The position numbers and the translations under genes are program-made. The notes under the pieces were generated by a model, which worked only from the letters and a program-made list of their open reading frames with translations, searched no databases and was not told where the DNA came from. Positions 38,520-48,439 of a stretch of 64,000 nucleotides of DNA are shown piece by piece. The DNA is taken from NCBI RefSeq assembly GCF_001025195.1, contig NZ_AP012325.1:682001-746000 (forward strand). Reading direction: 5' to 3'. This DNA is from Bifidobacterium catenulatum DSM 16992 = JCM 1194 = LMG 11043. GTDB lineage: Bacteria; Actinomycetota; Actinomycetes; Actinomycetales; Bifidobacteriaceae. Position 1 is the first letter of the stretch, and each line of letters begins with the position of its first letter.

Positions 38520-40031
38520 ATGCAAGAACGGAATACAACGCTCGAAACCACCAGCCATATCAGTCGAAACAGTAACGAAAACGTCAGGAAAATGCCGGAC
38601 GAACGCATTCCCGGCAAGCTCATTGGAGCCATCGTGGCGGTCGGCTCCCTCGCCTTCATCGGCATTCTCACCGAAACCGTGATGACGGTGCTCTTCCCGC
38701 AACTCATGCGGGAATTCAACGTCGACACCGCAACCGTGCAATGGATCACCACCATCTACCTGCTGGTGGTCGCGGCCACCATGCCGTTGTCGTCATACCT
38801 CAACCGTCGTTTCAAGCACCGCACGTTGTTCCTTGCCGCGGTGGCGCTTGCCGTGCTTGGCTCGCTCATTATGATCGTCGGTCATGCGTTCCCGGTCATT
38901 CTCATTGCCCGTGTGATTCAGGGCATGGGTTCCGGTGTGGCCACGCCGTTGATGATCAACATCATTCTTGAACAGTCGCCAAAGAGCAAAATCGGTCGTT
39001 TGATGGGCGTCGGTTCGCTGGTCATCACCGTCGCTCCGGCAATTGGTCCGACCGTCGGTGGCGCGGTGTCGAGCATTCTGCCATGGCGTGCGATTTTCGT
39101 GATCGTCATTCCGATTGTTCTGCTGATCTCGTTGCCGGTCGGTTTAAAATGCATCGAACAGCATCGCCCGACGGAAGAGGCACGTCTCAATTCGTTGCAG
39201 TTCGTGTCGATTGTGCTTGCATTGTGTGGATTGGTGATGTTCCTAAATCAAGCTGGAGTGTCCGTCAGCGCCGCGGTTTCCGGTAGCAGCGCCATGATGT
39301 CGGCAGTGTTCGCCGTGGTGAGTCTGATCGTTGGGTTGGGAGCATTGCTGTTTTTTGGCTGGTCGTCGAAGCGTTCGTTCTCGCCGCTGATCCGTTTGGG
39401 CTGGTTGCGTGACCCGATGGTGTTGCTACATTTGATCGCCTATATGTTGCTGCCGATCGTCGGCATCGGTTTCGGTTATGTGATTACCAATGTGGCGCAG
39501 CTTTCGTTGGGAGCCAGCGCGTTCCTGTCCGGCGCGTTGGTGCTGCCGGGTGCGTTGATCGGCGCGTTTTTCGCACCGGTTGGAGGTATGCTGTATGACC
39601 GTTTCGGACCGGTGCGTCCGATTCTCGGTGCGTTTTTCGCCGCGATTTGCGGGCCGATTCTGCTGCTGGTATTTTCCATGCGACTGACACCCGTCATGCT
39701 TGCCGGTTTCTACTTTATTTTCGGACTTGGCTATTCGCTTGGTTTTTCCAATATCATGACCAATGCGTTACGCAATATCGCGCCTCAGTTCATGCCGGAC
39801 GGCAATGCGGTGTTCAACACCTGCCTGCAGTTTGGTGGTGCCGCCGGTACAGCGCTCTTTTCCACGATTCTGTCGGTGGCCCAGGCCGGTTCAGGCGAAG
39901 AGGGCAGTGATGCGTTCCGTCATGCCACGGCGGTTGGCGGAAGTTGGACGTTCGCCATGATGATTGCCATCGTCTCCATAGCCATCTGCTGCCTGATTGC
40001 GGCGTTCCGAATCGGCGCAAAACGTAAATAA
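38520..40031 (+). CDS. DHA2-type MFS drug exporter
   Basis: A 503-residue, fourteen-helix major-facilitator protein of the DHA2 (EmrB-like) group, with helix one at GKLIGAIVAVGSLAFIGIL and motif C-like VAPAIGPTVGGAVSSILPWRAIF. Such proteins export drugs or bile-like compounds by proton antiport. Three start candidates exist: ATG 38451, ATG 38520 (GGAAAG upstream, chosen), ATG 38592. No adjacent TetR/MarR regulator is visible, so its inducer is unknown. Confidence 0.88.
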   Translation: MQERNTTLETTSHISRNSNENVRKMPDERIPGKLIGAIVAVGSLAFIGILTETVMTVLFPQLMREFNVDTATVQWITTIYLLVVAATMPLSSYLNRRFKHRTLFLAAVALAVLGSLIMIVGHAFPVILIARVIQGMGSGVATPLMINIILEQSPKSKIGRLMGVGSLVITVAPAIGPTVGGAVSSILPWRAIFVIVIPIVLLISLPVGLKCIEQHRPTEEARLNSLQFVSIVLALCGLVMFLNQAGVSVSAAVSGSSAMMSAVFAVVSLIVGLGALLFFGWSSKRSFSPLIRLGWLRDPMVLLHLIAYMLLPIVGIGFGYVITNVAQLSLGASAFLSGALVLPGALIGAFFAPVGGMLYDRFGPVRPILGAFFAAICGPILLLVFSMRLTPVMLAGFYFIFGLGYSLGFSNIMTNALRNIAPQFMPDGNAVFNTCLQFGGAAGTALFSTILSVAQAGSGEEGSDAFRHATAVGGSWTFAMMIAIVSIAICCLIAAFRIGAKRK

Positions 40032-40130
40032 CCGGCTATAGAAAAAGCCTGTAGCGTAATGTGAGGAAAGCGCTTCGTGGGGAAATGCTGGCTTGCTATG
40101 CTGTCTCTACCATTTATCGAGAGGACAGCA

Positions 40131-41789
40131 ATGGACAACCAACGACTGCATGGCAGCATTACCACCGGCCTGCTCAAGCCAATCACGGCAGCGCTTTCCA
40201 TCGTCGCGCTGCTTGCGGGCTGCGGATCCGTGGAAGCGAAAGATACCGTGACCGAAGCCACCAGTGCCGATAAGGTGGTCAGCGTCAACGTTACGGAACC
40301 GTCGAATGGTCTGCTGCCAAGCGACACCAGCGACATGTCCGGCTGGAAGATCGTCAGCCAACTGTACGACGGTCTGGTCACATTCGATGCGGAAGGCAAT
40401 GAAACACTGGTCGAGGCCAAATCGATCACGCCGAATGATGACGCTTCCGAATACACCATCGTGCTCAAGCCGAATTTGACGTTCTCCAATGGTGAGAAGA
40501 TCACCGCCGACACGTATGCGAAAAGCTGGTCGTTCGCGGCCAACGCGGCCAACGGGCAGGTGGGAGCCTCTATTTTCGAAGACATTCAGGGCTACGATGA
40601 TTTGCAGGATGCCGAAGGCTCCAAAGCCGCGCAGCTATCCGGCCTTACCGTGGTCGACGACACCACGCTGAAGGTCAAGCTCAAAGCGTCGAACTCGGCG
40701 TTCCTGTACAAAATCGGAGACATCGCCTTCTTGCCAATGCCGTCCGAAGTCATCAAAAACCCCAAGGAATACGGGCAAAAACCGATCGGCAACGGCCCGT
40801 ACAAGCTGAAGGCGTACAAGAGCGGCGAAGAAATCATTCTTGAAAAAGACGACTCCTACAAGGGACCGCGCAAAGTCAAGAACGCAGGCATCGATTTCAA
40901 GGTGTATCAAAGCCTTGACGCGGCCTATTCGGATCTGCTGGCAGGCAATCTTGACGTGCTTGATTCCATTCCTACTTCCGCGCTGAAAACCTATCAGAAC
41001 GAAAAGAACATCACAGCCGTCAGCAAGCCCGGTCCGTCTTTTTCGGCATTTACGATTTCGCAGAATCTCAAGCACTTCCAAGGTGAGGAAGGCAGGTATC
41101 GCCGTCAGGCCATCGCGCATGCCATCGATCGTGAGAACATCGCCGACGCGATTTTCAGCGGTACCGTGACGCCCGCCACCGATTTCCTCGCTCCCGTGAT
41201 CAAGGGATACGATACCGATCTTGACGCTGATGACGTGCTTACGTACGATGAGGCGAAAGCCAAGGAATTGTGGGCGAAGGCGGATGCGATTTCGCCATGG
41301 AGCGGAACGTTCCGCATCGCATACAGCGCCGATGGCACCGACAAGGAATGGGTGGAGGCTGCGGCCAATTCCATTCGCAACGCTCTTGGTATTGATGCTG
41401 AAAGTTACCCATTCGCCACGTCCAAAGAGCTGAGGAGCGCCATTCAGGAGCGTACCATCGATGCGGCGTTCAAGTCGGGCATGCAATCCGATTACCCGCA
41501 TCCGGAAGGCTATCTGGTGCAGGCATACGATTCCTCTGCGGCGGACGGCAAGGGCTTGAACAACGGTGATTACAAGAGCGATGAATTCGATGCGCTGATT
41601 GATCAGGCTGCGGCCGAAACCGATCTGGACAAGGCCGTGAGCCTGTATCAGCAGAGCGAACGTGTGTTGCTGAAGGATATGCCGGTGATTCCTTTGTGGT
41701 ATACCAACGTGACCGCGGCATCGGCCAAAGGCGTGGAAGTGAACTACAACTATATGGGCGTTCCCGAATACAACACCATCGTCAAATAG
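40131..41789 (+). CDS. Oligopeptide ABC transporter substrate-binding lipoprotein
   Basis: A 552-residue family 5 solute-binding protein (OppA-like). The signal peptide ends in lipobox LLAGC (Cys at about residue 28). The mature chain has the family pattern [22 protein letters not shown] and the central [22 protein letters not shown]. It captures peptides at the surface. There are no oppBCDF genes nearby, so it must use a transporter encoded elsewhere. ATG 40131 follows GAGAGGACAGCA. A GCTTGCTATGCT string upstream is a probable -10 region. Confidence 0.9.
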   Translation: MDNQRLHGSITTGLLKPITAALSIVALLAGCGSVEAKDTVTEATSADKVVSVNVTEPSNGLLPSDTSDMSGWKIVSQLYDGLVTFDAEGNETLVEAKSITPNDDASEYTIVLKPNLTFSNGEKITADTYAKSWSFAANAANGQVGASIFEDIQGYDDLQDAEGSKAAQLSGLTVVDDTTLKVKLKASNSAFLYKIGDIAFLPMPSEVIKNPKEYGQKPIGNGPYKLKAYKSGEEIILEKDDSYKGPRKVKNAGIDFKVYQSLDAAYSDLLAGNLDVLDSIPTSALKTYQNEKNITAVSKPGPSFSAFTISQNLKHFQGEEGRYRRQAIAHAIDRENIADAIFSGTVTPATDFLAPVIKGYDTDLDADDVLTYDEAKAKELWAKADAISPWSGTFRIAYSADGTDKEWVEAAANSIRNALGIDAESYPFATSKELRSAIQERTIDAAFKSGMQSDYPHPEGYLVQAYDSSAADGKGLNNGDYKSDEFDALIDQAAAETDLDKAVSLYQQSERVLLKDMPVIPLWYTNVTAASAKGVEVNYNYMGVPEYNTIVK

Positions 41790-41865
41790 GTTCGTTAAGC
41801 AGCCCCTCAAAGACGCATATCGAGGTGCGCGAAGACTCCACTGTCAGCGCAATTTCGTTCCCAGT

Positions 41866-41877
41866 CGCTTCGAAGCG
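41866..41877. promoter_or_regulatory. CGCTTCGAAGCG palindrome upstream of clpP1
   Basis: Perfect 12-base palindrome, 43 bases before the clpP1 start. Its arms (CGC...GCG) resemble the ClgR operator, though the spacer is six rather than five. ClgR is known to activate the clpP operon in Bifidobacterium breve; whether this is the site needs testing. Confidence 0.4.
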
Positions 41878-41919
41878 GTAGGCTGTGAAGCTATAGAGAA
41901 CATAGGAAAAGGAGACAAG

Positions 41920-42540
41920 GTGAGCAACTTCAGTGCACCTCTGCCCGTTATGGCTGGCGAAGACATGCCGGCAGGGCCCGCCGATCCGATTTTCAACCGT
42001 CTGCTGAAAGACCGCATCATCTGGATGGGCGAGGAAGTCAAAGATGAGATGGCCAACCGCATTTGCGCGCAGATGCTGATGCTGGCCGCCGAAGATCCGA
42101 AGAAGGATATTTGGCTGTACATCAATTCTCCGGGAGGATCCATCACCGCAGGTATGGCCATTTACGACACCATGCAGCTCATCGAGCCTGACGTGGCGAC
42201 CGTTGGCTTGGGTATGTGCGCATCCATGGGCCAGTTCCTGCTGAGCTCTGGCACTAAGGGCAAGAGGTTCCTGACATCCCACGCCCGCGTGCTCATGCAC
42301 CAGCCTTCCGGTGGCATCGGCGGTACTGCAACCGATGTGCGTATCAATGCCGAGCTGATCATGGACATGAAGAAGACCATGAGCGAGCTGACGGCTGAGC
42401 AGACCGGCCACACGGTTGAGGAAATCTACCGCGACAACGAGTACGACCACTGGTTCACTGCGCAGGAAGCGTTGGAATACGGCTTTGTGGACAAGCTCGT
42501 TTCCACGCACGACACGATGAACGCCACCAAGGGAGAGTGA
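41920..42540 (+). CDS. clpP1: ATP-dependent Clp protease proteolytic subunit 1
   Basis: A 206-residue serine protease subunit with the catalytic triad Ser102 (GMCASMGQF), His127 (RVLMHQPSG) and Asp176 (EYDHWFTA). Start is a GTG with GGAG upstream. In actinobacteria ClpP1 and ClpP2 form a mixed tetradecamer driven by ClpX or ClpC. The next gene starts two bases after the stop. Confidence 0.96.
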   Translation: MSNFSAPLPVMAGEDMPAGPADPIFNRLLKDRIIWMGEEVKDEMANRICAQMLMLAAEDPKKDIWLYINSPGGSITAGMAIYDTMQLIEPDVATVGLGMCASMGQFLLSSGTKGKRFLTSHARVLMHQPSGGIGGTATDVRINAELIMDMKKTMSELTAEQTGHTVEEIYRDNEYDHWFTAQEALEYGFVDKLVSTHDTMNATKGE

Positions 42541-42542
42541 AC

Positions 42543-43244
42543 ATGGCAAGCGAAGAATCCCAGTTCGTAGCCCGCGCAGAGCGACTTGCAGGTCCGGCCG
42601 GAGTGGTCGGATTCCGGGCGGCGGCCGCTCGTGAAGCCGCTTTCGCACCGCAGAACCGCTACGTTTTGCCGCAGTTTGAAGAAAAGACCCCGTACGGTTT
42701 CAAAAGGCAGGATCCGTACACCCGTCTGTTTGAAGACCGCATCATCTTCATGGGCGTGCAGGTCGATGACACTTCCGCCGATGACATCATGGCCCAGCTG
42801 CTGGTGCTCGAAAGCCAGGATCCGAACCGCGATGTGATGATGTACATCAATTCCCCAGGCGGATCCATGACGGCCATGACCGCCATCTATGACACCATGC
42901 AGTACATCAAGCCGGACGTGCAGACCGTGTGCCTCGGTCAGGCCGCTTCTGCGGCCGCCATCCTGTTGGCAGCCGGTGCCAAGGGCAAGCGTCTGATGCT
43001 GCCAAACGCCCGCGTACTCATACACCAGCCAGCCATCGACCAGGGTTTTGGCAAGGCTACGGAAATCGAAATCCAGGCCAAGGAAATGTTGCGTATGCGC
43101 GAATGGCTTGAAAATACACTGGCCAAGCATACTGGTCGTGATGTGGAGAAGATTCGCAAGGATATCGAGGTCGATACCTTCCTGACCGCTCCGGAGGCCA
43201 AGGAATACGGCATCGTCGACGAGGTGCTGGAACACCGCGGCTGA
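42543..43244 (+). CDS. clpP2: ATP-dependent Clp protease proteolytic subunit 2
   Basis: A 233-residue second ClpP paralogue. Triad residues Ser136 (GQAASAAAIL) and His161 (RVLIHQPA) are visible, with an Asp in the later DTFLTAPEAKEYG. The N-terminal 60 residues are longer than in ClpP1, probably a processed propeptide. I start at ATG 42543, well spaced from GGGAGAG; a GTG at 42537 overlaps the clpP1 stop. Confidence 0.96.
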   Translation: MASEESQFVARAERLAGPAGVVGFRAAAAREAAFAPQNRYVLPQFEEKTPYGFKRQDPYTRLFEDRIIFMGVQVDDTSADDIMAQLLVLESQDPNRDVMMYINSPGGSMTAMTAIYDTMQYIKPDVQTVCLGQAASAAAILLAAGAKGKRLMLPNARVLIHQPAIDQGFGKATEIEIQAKEMLRMREWLENTLAKHTGRDVEKIRKDIEVDTFLTAPEAKEYGIVDEVLEHRG

Positions 43245-43297
43245 GCGGTCGTTGCGGCAATCTTGGCCGAAGGTCGAGTTGCGCATCTTCACAAATC

Positions 43298-43334
43298 AAT
43301 ACCCCTGCCAGGCGTCGGCAGGGGTATTGTGTTT
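43298..43334 (+). terminator. Terminator of clpP1-clpP2
   Basis: Twelve-bp perfect stem AATACCCCTGCC (43298-43309) with 43317-43328, 7-base loop, then TGTTTT. It separates clpX into its own transcript. Confidence 0.9.
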
Positions 43335-43395
43335 TCAATGACGATTGCATGGCGTCAGTTGTTCAATGGCAGGTACGAAAAACAAAGGGGTGCGA

Positions 43396-44709
43396 ATGGG
43401 ACGAGTGGTCAGCTACAACGACGAAGTGTCACGATGCACGTTCTGCGGTAAAACGGAAAATCAGGTGCGCAAGCTCGTTACCGGGTCGGGCGCGGCCATT
43501 TGCGACGAATGCATCGAGCTATGCGTCGACATCATTTCCGAAGAACGTGTCAAGGATGCCCAGCTGAACACGTTGCAGTTGCCGAAACCGGCCCAGATCA
43601 GCGCCTATCTCGACAACTATGTGGTTGGGCAGGAATCGGCAAAACGTACGCTTTCCGTAGCCGTATACAACCATTACAAGCGCGTCAACATGGAAATGCG
43701 CGAATCTACGGAATTAAGCGATCGTGCAACCCGCGAAAACGACGATCCGTTGGCTGGCGTGCAGGTGGCCAAATCGAATATTCTGCTGCTGGGGCCTACC
43801 GGCGTGGGCAAGACGTATCTTGCGCAGACGCTGGCGAAAGTCATGAACGTGCCGTTCGTGATTGCCGACGCCACCACGCTCACCGAAGCCGGTTATGTGG
43901 GCGACGATGTGGAAACCGTGCTGCAGCGCCTTATCCAGGCTGCTGACGGCGATGTGGCGCGTGCGCAGCAGGGCATCATCTATATTGACGAAATTGACAA
44001 GATAGCGCGCAAAAGCGGCGAGAGCACGTCTATTACACGCGATGTGTCAGGTGAGGGCGTGCAGCAGGCCCTGCTGAAGATTTTGGAAGGCACTGTGGCT
44101 TCCGTGCCTGTGGAAGGTTCACGCAAGCATCGAGAAATGGAAACGGTGCAGATCGACACCCGCGACATTCTGTTCATTTGCGGTGGTGCTTTTGTTGGAC
44201 TCGCCGATATTGTGGCACAGCGCCTGGGTGCTCGCGAAAGCGGATTTGGTGCGGCCTGGCATGAGCGCGAGGTGCCGAAGCGTGAGCTGCTTGCCCAGGC
44301 TTCGGCCGACGATCTTGCCGATTTCGGTTTATTGCCTGAATTCATCGGCAGATTGCCGGTGGTGAGCGTGCTTGAGGAACTTACGGAGGATGATTTGGCG
44401 CGCATCCTGGTCGAACCGGAAAATGCGCTGGTCAAGCAGTATCAGAAGTTGTTTGCGATCGATGGGGTGACGTTGACGTTCACCGAGGATGCGGTGCGGC
44501 AGATTGCGGCCACGTCGATTCGCAGGGGCACGGGAGCGCGCGGCTTGCGGTCGATTATTGAGAAGACCTTGGAAGATACGATGTTCCAGCTGCCAAGTAT
44601 GACCGGCGTGTCGGAAGTGGTGGTGGATGAGGCTTCCGTCAATGGATCCGGCACCCCGAAACTGCTGAAGGTTTCGACGGAGGAGATTCCCCGCAGACGC
44701 ACCGCGTGA
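43396..44709 (+). CDS. clpX: ATP-dependent Clp protease ATP-binding subunit ClpX
   Basis: A 437-residue unfoldase. The N-terminal zinc-binding domain has Cys14, Cys17, Cys36 and Cys39 (CTFCGK...CDECIELC); Walker A is GPTGVGKT, and the ClpP-binding IGRLPVV loop and [25 protein letters not shown] arginine-finger region are present. The start is ATG 43396, with AAGGGG upstream; ATG 43345 is less likely because it lies in the leader. It follows the clpP terminator and is therefore separately expressed. Confidence 0.96.
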   Translation: MGRVVSYNDEVSRCTFCGKTENQVRKLVTGSGAAICDECIELCVDIISEERVKDAQLNTLQLPKPAQISAYLDNYVVGQESAKRTLSVAVYNHYKRVNMEMRESTELSDRATRENDDPLAGVQVAKSNILLLGPTGVGKTYLAQTLAKVMNVPFVIADATTLTEAGYVGDDVETVLQRLIQAADGDVARAQQGIIYIDEIDKIARKSGESTSITRDVSGEGVQQALLKILEGTVASVPVEGSRKHREMETVQIDTRDILFICGGAFVGLADIVAQRLGARESGFGAAWHEREVPKRELLAQASADDLADFGLLPEFIGRLPVVSVLEELTEDDLARILVEPENALVKQYQKLFAIDGVTLTFTEDAVRQIAATSIRRGTGARGLRSIIEKTLEDTMFQLPSMTGVSEVVVDEASVNGSGTPKLLKVSTEEIPRRRTA

Positions 44710-44844
44710 GAATTCAGATTTTGTGGGGCTGAGGCAAATGCGAATCTCTCTATAAAATCCATGAAAACAAGTGCGACACGCCGAGATTTTGCTGCGTGGC
44801 CATTTGGGTGTATCTTATACGAGTTGCCGAAAACAAGCAACGTT

Positions 44845-44918
44845 GCGCGAGTAGCCCAGCGGATTAGAGCAGCTGACTACGGATCAGCAGGTCGCAGGTT
44901 CGAATCCTGTCTCGCGCA
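44845..44918 (+). tRNA. tRNA-Arg (anticodon ACG)
   Basis: A 74-base cloverleaf: acceptor GCGCGAG/CTCGCGC, D arm, anticodon loop CTACGGA with anticodon ACG (read as ICG), T loop TTCGAAT and discriminator A. CCA is not encoded. Identical to the next copy. Confidence 0.97.
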
Positions 44919-44962
44919 CTGGCCACCGGTCATCAGGTGGCATAAATAAATGAGATGACGTT

Positions 44963-45036
44963 GCGCGAGTAGCCCAGCGGATTAGAGCAGCTGACTACGG
45001 ATCAGCAGGTCGCAGGTTCGAATCCTGTCTCGCGCA
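44963..45036 (+). tRNA. tRNA-Arg (anticodon ACG), second identical copy
   Basis: Same 74-base sequence as the copy 118 bases upstream, including the ACGTT just before it. The unrelated 44-base spacer between them has no terminator, so they are probably cotranscribed. Confidence 0.97.
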
Positions 45037-45042
45037 CATGAA

Positions 45043-45078
45043 CCTCCCTCGCGAAATGCGGGGGAGGCTTTCGTTTTC
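45043..45078 (+). terminator. Terminator after the tRNA pair
   Basis: CCTCCCTCGC (45043-45052) pairs with GCGGGGGAGG (45058-45067; one G-T pair), followed by CTTTCGTTTTC. Confidence 0.85.
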
Positions 45079-45165
45079 TTACGGGTCTATGGTCTCGTCG
45101 AATTTATTAAAAGCTCCTATGTTGTATACCATTTCGTATTGGGCATAGACGCTATGCGTTTACAA

Positions 45166-45203
45166 AGAACGCCAAGACCTTTCGGTATACTGGAGGGCGT
45201 TTT
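45166..45203 (+). other. Hairpin in the nhaA leader
   Basis: AACGCC (45168-45173) pairs with GGCGTT (45196-45201), extendable to 8 bp, and ends in a short T run. It lies 70 bases before nhaA and could be a terminator-like attenuator. I see no recognised riboswitch core. Confidence 0.35.
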
Positions 45204-45271
45204 CATGCATGTTTTCTCATGCGTCGTTTACCATGTGGCTGAACGATATCGGCCGCAAGACAAGGAGCATA

Positions 45272-46642
45272 ATGACCGCATCGAAGAGGGGAACCTGGGC
45301 AACTATTCGGCGTATCGCCGCTTCCGATCGCATATCGGGTTTGATTATGCTCGGTTTCGCACTCGCCGGTCTGCTGCTCGCGAACCTGCCATTCACGGCA
45401 CATACGTTCGAAGAGCTGGAGAACTTCCGCATCGCCATTCCACACACCAATATCGACATGGGACTGGGCCACTGGGTGCAGGATGGTTTGCTGACGGTGT
45501 TCTTCCTGACCGTTGGACTGGAATTGAAGCAGGAACTTACTACCGGCTCGCTGTCGAATCCCAAGGCGGCTGCGGTGCCGATGCTGTGCGCGGTCGGTGG
45601 CATGATGGTCCCGCCGGTGCTATTCCTATTAACGCTGTTCCTATTCTCTGGTTTCGGTTCCAATCCGCTGGTCATCGCTTCCGGAACGAGTTTCACATTT
45701 GGCGAGATGTCCCACGGTTGGGCGGTTCCTACAGCTACGGATATCGCGTTCTCGCTGGCTGTGCTTGCCTTGTTCGCCAAGGCGTTGCCAGGCTCCATTC
45801 GCGCGTTCCTGATGACATTGGCTACGGTGGACGATCTGCTTGCCATCATTTTGATCGCGGTGTTCTTCTCTTCGGTGAACGCATGGTACTGGTTCGTCGG
45901 CATCGCCGTGTGCGCGGTCGTATGGTATTTCCTCGTGCGTATGCGCAAAGTGCCATGGTTTGCCGTGGCCATCGTCGGTATTCTGGCTTGGGTGATGATG
46001 TTTGAAGCTGGTGTGCATCCCACTCTGGCTGGCGTGTTGGTAGGTCTGCTTACTCCCGCGCATGAATGCTACGGCGAAAAGACTCCACGCGCCGAACGCT
46101 ATGCGGACAAACTGCAACCGTTTTCCGCGTTGCTGGCCTTGCCGATTTTCGCGCTGTTCGCCACAGGCGTGCATTTTGAATCGTTGACTTTGGCGCTGTT
46201 CGTTTCGCCAGTCGTTGTCGCCGTCATGGTGGCGTTGGTGGTCGGCAAGCCTTTAGGCATCATGATCACGGCCTGGCTTTCCACGCATGTGGCTGGATTG
46301 AAGATGGCCAAGGGGCTGCGTGTGCGTGACATGTTCCCCGCAGCCTGCGCTTGCGGCATTGGTTTCACCGTGTCGTTCCTGATCTCCTCGCTCGCATATA
46401 AGGATGCCGAATTGTCTGCGGAGGCACGCTTTGGCGTGCTTGTTGGCTCCATGGTCGCAGCGGTGATTTCTGGTATTTTGTTGAGCCGTCAATCCAAGAA
46501 GTTCGAACTGACCGCTGCCGCATCGTCGAAACATAAGCATCATACTGCCGACGAGGACGCTGCTGGGGAAGTGGAATCTGTGCTTGAAGATGGCACCGTT
46601 GTGGTCAGCCAGATGATCAACACACATCCAAAGGTCAAATAA
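45272..46642 (+). CDS. nhaA: Na+/H+ antiporter NhaA
   Basis: A 456-residue membrane antiporter, ten to twelve helices, that exports sodium in exchange for protons. The paired-Asp motif in ATVDDLLAIILIAVFF and the AVPTATDIAFSLAVLALF segment are diagnostic; the C-terminus adds an acidic tail of about 45 residues. The ATG 45272 follows AAGGAGC. Together with the tRNA genes upstream it appears monocistronic. Confidence 0.95.
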   Translation: MTASKRGTWATIRRIAASDRISGLIMLGFALAGLLLANLPFTAHTFEELENFRIAIPHTNIDMGLGHWVQDGLLTVFFLTVGLELKQELTTGSLSNPKAAAVPMLCAVGGMMVPPVLFLLTLFLFSGFGSNPLVIASGTSFTFGEMSHGWAVPTATDIAFSLAVLALFAKALPGSIRAFLMTLATVDDLLAIILIAVFFSSVNAWYWFVGIAVCAVVWYFLVRMRKVPWFAVAIVGILAWVMMFEAGVHPTLAGVLVGLLTPAHECYGEKTPRAERYADKLQPFSALLALPIFALFATGVHFESLTLALFVSPVVVAVMVALVVGKPLGIMITAWLSTHVAGLKMAKGLRVRDMFPAACACGIGFTVSFLISSLAYKDAELSAEARFGVLVGSMVAAVISGILLSRQSKKFELTAAASSKHKHHTADEDAAGEVESVLEDGTVVVSQMINTHPKVK

Positions 46643-46686
46643 CGACGTTCCGGCTATGGCATTCCGCGCCATATGCCAGACACGCA

Positions 46687-46726
46687 AAAAGCCGACGTTT
46701 ATCACATATCGTGAGCGTCGGCTTTT
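46687..46726. terminator. Bidirectional terminator between nhaA and the methyltransferase
   Basis: AAAAGCCGACG (46687-46697) pairs with CGTCGGCTTTT (46716-46726), flanked by A and T runs. Genes converge here. Confidence 0.9.
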
Positions 46727-46765
46727 GTTGTGTAAGGAAACGGCAGATCGGTGGAAACAGCCATA

Positions 46766-47437
46766 CTAGCGTTTGACCGCTACGAGCAGACCTGTACCGG
46801 TCGGAGTGAGCGCGGTGATGAAACGTTCATCGGATTCCACGGTTTCCAGTAGGGTACGCATGGCAATGGATTTGGCGTCGCGGTTGGCGGGATTCAATAC
46901 GCCACCTGCGGAAGTCGCAGCGTCGAAAGCGAGCACGTCCGTGAATACGATCACACCATGCTTCTTCAGCAGGCGGGGAGCCTGTTCAAAAGAGGCAGCA
47001 TAATTTTCGGCGTCGCCAGCAACAACGATCAAATCGTATGTTTCGGCGTTCAAACGCGGCAGAAACACGTTGACAGGAGCATTCACCGCACGAAGCGTGG
47101 TCTGCGTCTCGTCGGAAAGACGATTGAACAACGTGCGAATCAGCGCAATGCCTTGGGAAGAGGAATCGACCGCGGTAAGCTGCCCCTTGTTATCCAAACC
47201 ATTGACAAGCTGCAACGTTTCCACTACGGAACCGGTACCGACGGCAATCACTGACGACGCATCCACCATATGCACCAGCATGCGCAACAACTCCGCCTGT
47301 GCCGCGGAACCCTGCGGAATGCCCGCTTCTTCGGCGTGGGTACGAATGGCGTTCAGATTGGTTGACTGGCGTGAGAACGCATGATCTTCAACGTATTCCC
47401 AAGACTTGGCGAGATTGGTGTACGACGTTCTATCCAT
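46766..47437 (-). CDS. SAM-dependent O-methyltransferase family protein
   Basis: A 223-residue Rossmann methyltransferase of the small O-methyltransferase (family 3) type. Motif I is VIAVGTGSVVETLQLV, motif II LTAVDSSSQG and motif III YDLIVVAGDAENY. The motif I glycine pattern is slightly looser than the standard E-x-G-x-G-x-G. Substrate is unknown. Its start lies 4 bases after sdhB, so it may be cotranscribed with sdhAB. Confidence 0.83.
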   Translation of the reverse strand: MDRTSYTNLAKSWEYVEDHAFSRQSTNLNAIRTHAEEAGIPQGSAAQAELLRMLVHMVDASSVIAVGTGSVVETLQLVNGLDNKGQLTAVDSSSQGIALIRTLFNRLSDETQTTLRAVNAPVNVFLPRLNAETYDLIVVAGDAENYAASFEQAPRLLKKHGVIVFTDVLAFDAATSAGGVLNPANRDAKSIAMRTLLETVESDERFITALTPTGTGLLVAVKR

Positions 47438-47441
47438 GGGT

Positions 47442-48380
47442 TCAGCGTTCCTTGACTTGGGCGATCAGTTGCCAGATTTCCTCGCCGACGTCGATGCCAC
47501 GTGGACATTCGCGGGTGCAGGCGCGAACTGACTGACATGCTGCGATACCGTCCGCGGAATCAATGGCATCCATACGAGCATTCGCCTGACCATCTCGCGA
47601 ATCATTGATGAAGCGGGACGCGGTAATCAACGCCGCTGGACCGATGAACGCCTCGCCTCCAGCGTACACTGGGCAGCTTCCTTCGCAAGTGCCGCAAGCA
47701 ATGCAATTGGTGAGCAGCTCATATTTGGCAAGCTGCTGAGGATTCTGCAGATATTCGAAAGCGTTGATTTTTCCGTCTTTGGTGGTGGCTAATTCGTTAT
47801 TGGCCTGCAAATACGGCTTAAGCTTCCTGATTTGATCGAGCATCTGATCGATATCAGCAATCAGATCACGCTGCACGGGGAAACCCGGCAGGGGAGCGAG
47901 CTCGATCACGCCAAGATCGCCTGAAGAAACGGAAACGGCGTCATCTGCAAGCGACGCATCTGCGTCTCCGGTATGGCGGAATCCCTCATTGTCCACTAAT
48001 ACGGTATTCGGCTGCTTGGCCCAATCCTTGATGGAAGCGGTGCACAGCAGCGTCGGCGTGCCATTGATGGACACTGCATCGGAGCCACACATGCCATGAC
48101 CGCAGGAATAGCGGAACGCCAAAGTCGGATCGACGGTTCGCTTGATTTTCAACAGGCAATCAAGCACCGTGTCTTCCGGGCGCACATGCAACGTGTAATC
48201 CTGCACCCACTGCTTGCCGCGGGGACGGCGGCGCGCCGACGCGCCGGAATCTCCGAACGGAGAGCTTTTCTTGGCGAACGGGGAGCCCCCGCGTTCGCGG
48301 TCGCGGGCACGTTCAGGGCGCGGGGTGAACCTATTGACCCGCAACGTCACCGTGTTCATGCCGTTTTCTGTACCGCTCAT
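47442..48380 (-). CDS. sdhB: Succinate dehydrogenase/fumarate reductase iron-sulfur subunit
   Basis: A 312-residue protein with three cluster motifs: a 2Fe-2S site CGHGMCGSDA followed by a later Cys (LLCTASIKD), a 4Fe-4S motif CIACGTCEGSC, and the C-terminal CTRECPRG. Asp replaces the third Cys of the 2Fe-2S set, a substitution known from actinobacterial SdhB. An Arg/Gly/Ser-rich N-terminal extension of about 50 residues is unusual. It would carry electrons from the SdhA flavin. The partner membrane subunits (SdhC/D) are not encoded nearby. Confidence 0.9.
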   Translation of the reverse strand: MSGTENGMNTVTLRVNRFTPRPERARDRERGGSPFAKKSSPFGDSGASARRRPRGKQWVQDYTLHVRPEDTVLDCLLKIKRTVDPTLAFRYSCGHGMCGSDAVSINGTPTLLCTASIKDWAKQPNTVLVDNEGFRHTGDADASLADDAVSVSSGDLGVIELAPLPGFPVQRDLIADIDQMLDQIRKLKPYLQANNELATTKDGKINAFEYLQNPQQLAKYELLTNCIACGTCEGSCPVYAGGEAFIGPAALITASRFINDSRDGQANARMDAIDSADGIAACQSVRACTRECPRGIDVGEEIWQLIAQVKER

Positions 48381-48439
48381 CTACTCGCCTTTCCAATAAA
48401 AACCGACAACAAGTCTGCCATACACCGTGCCCAGAGGGC

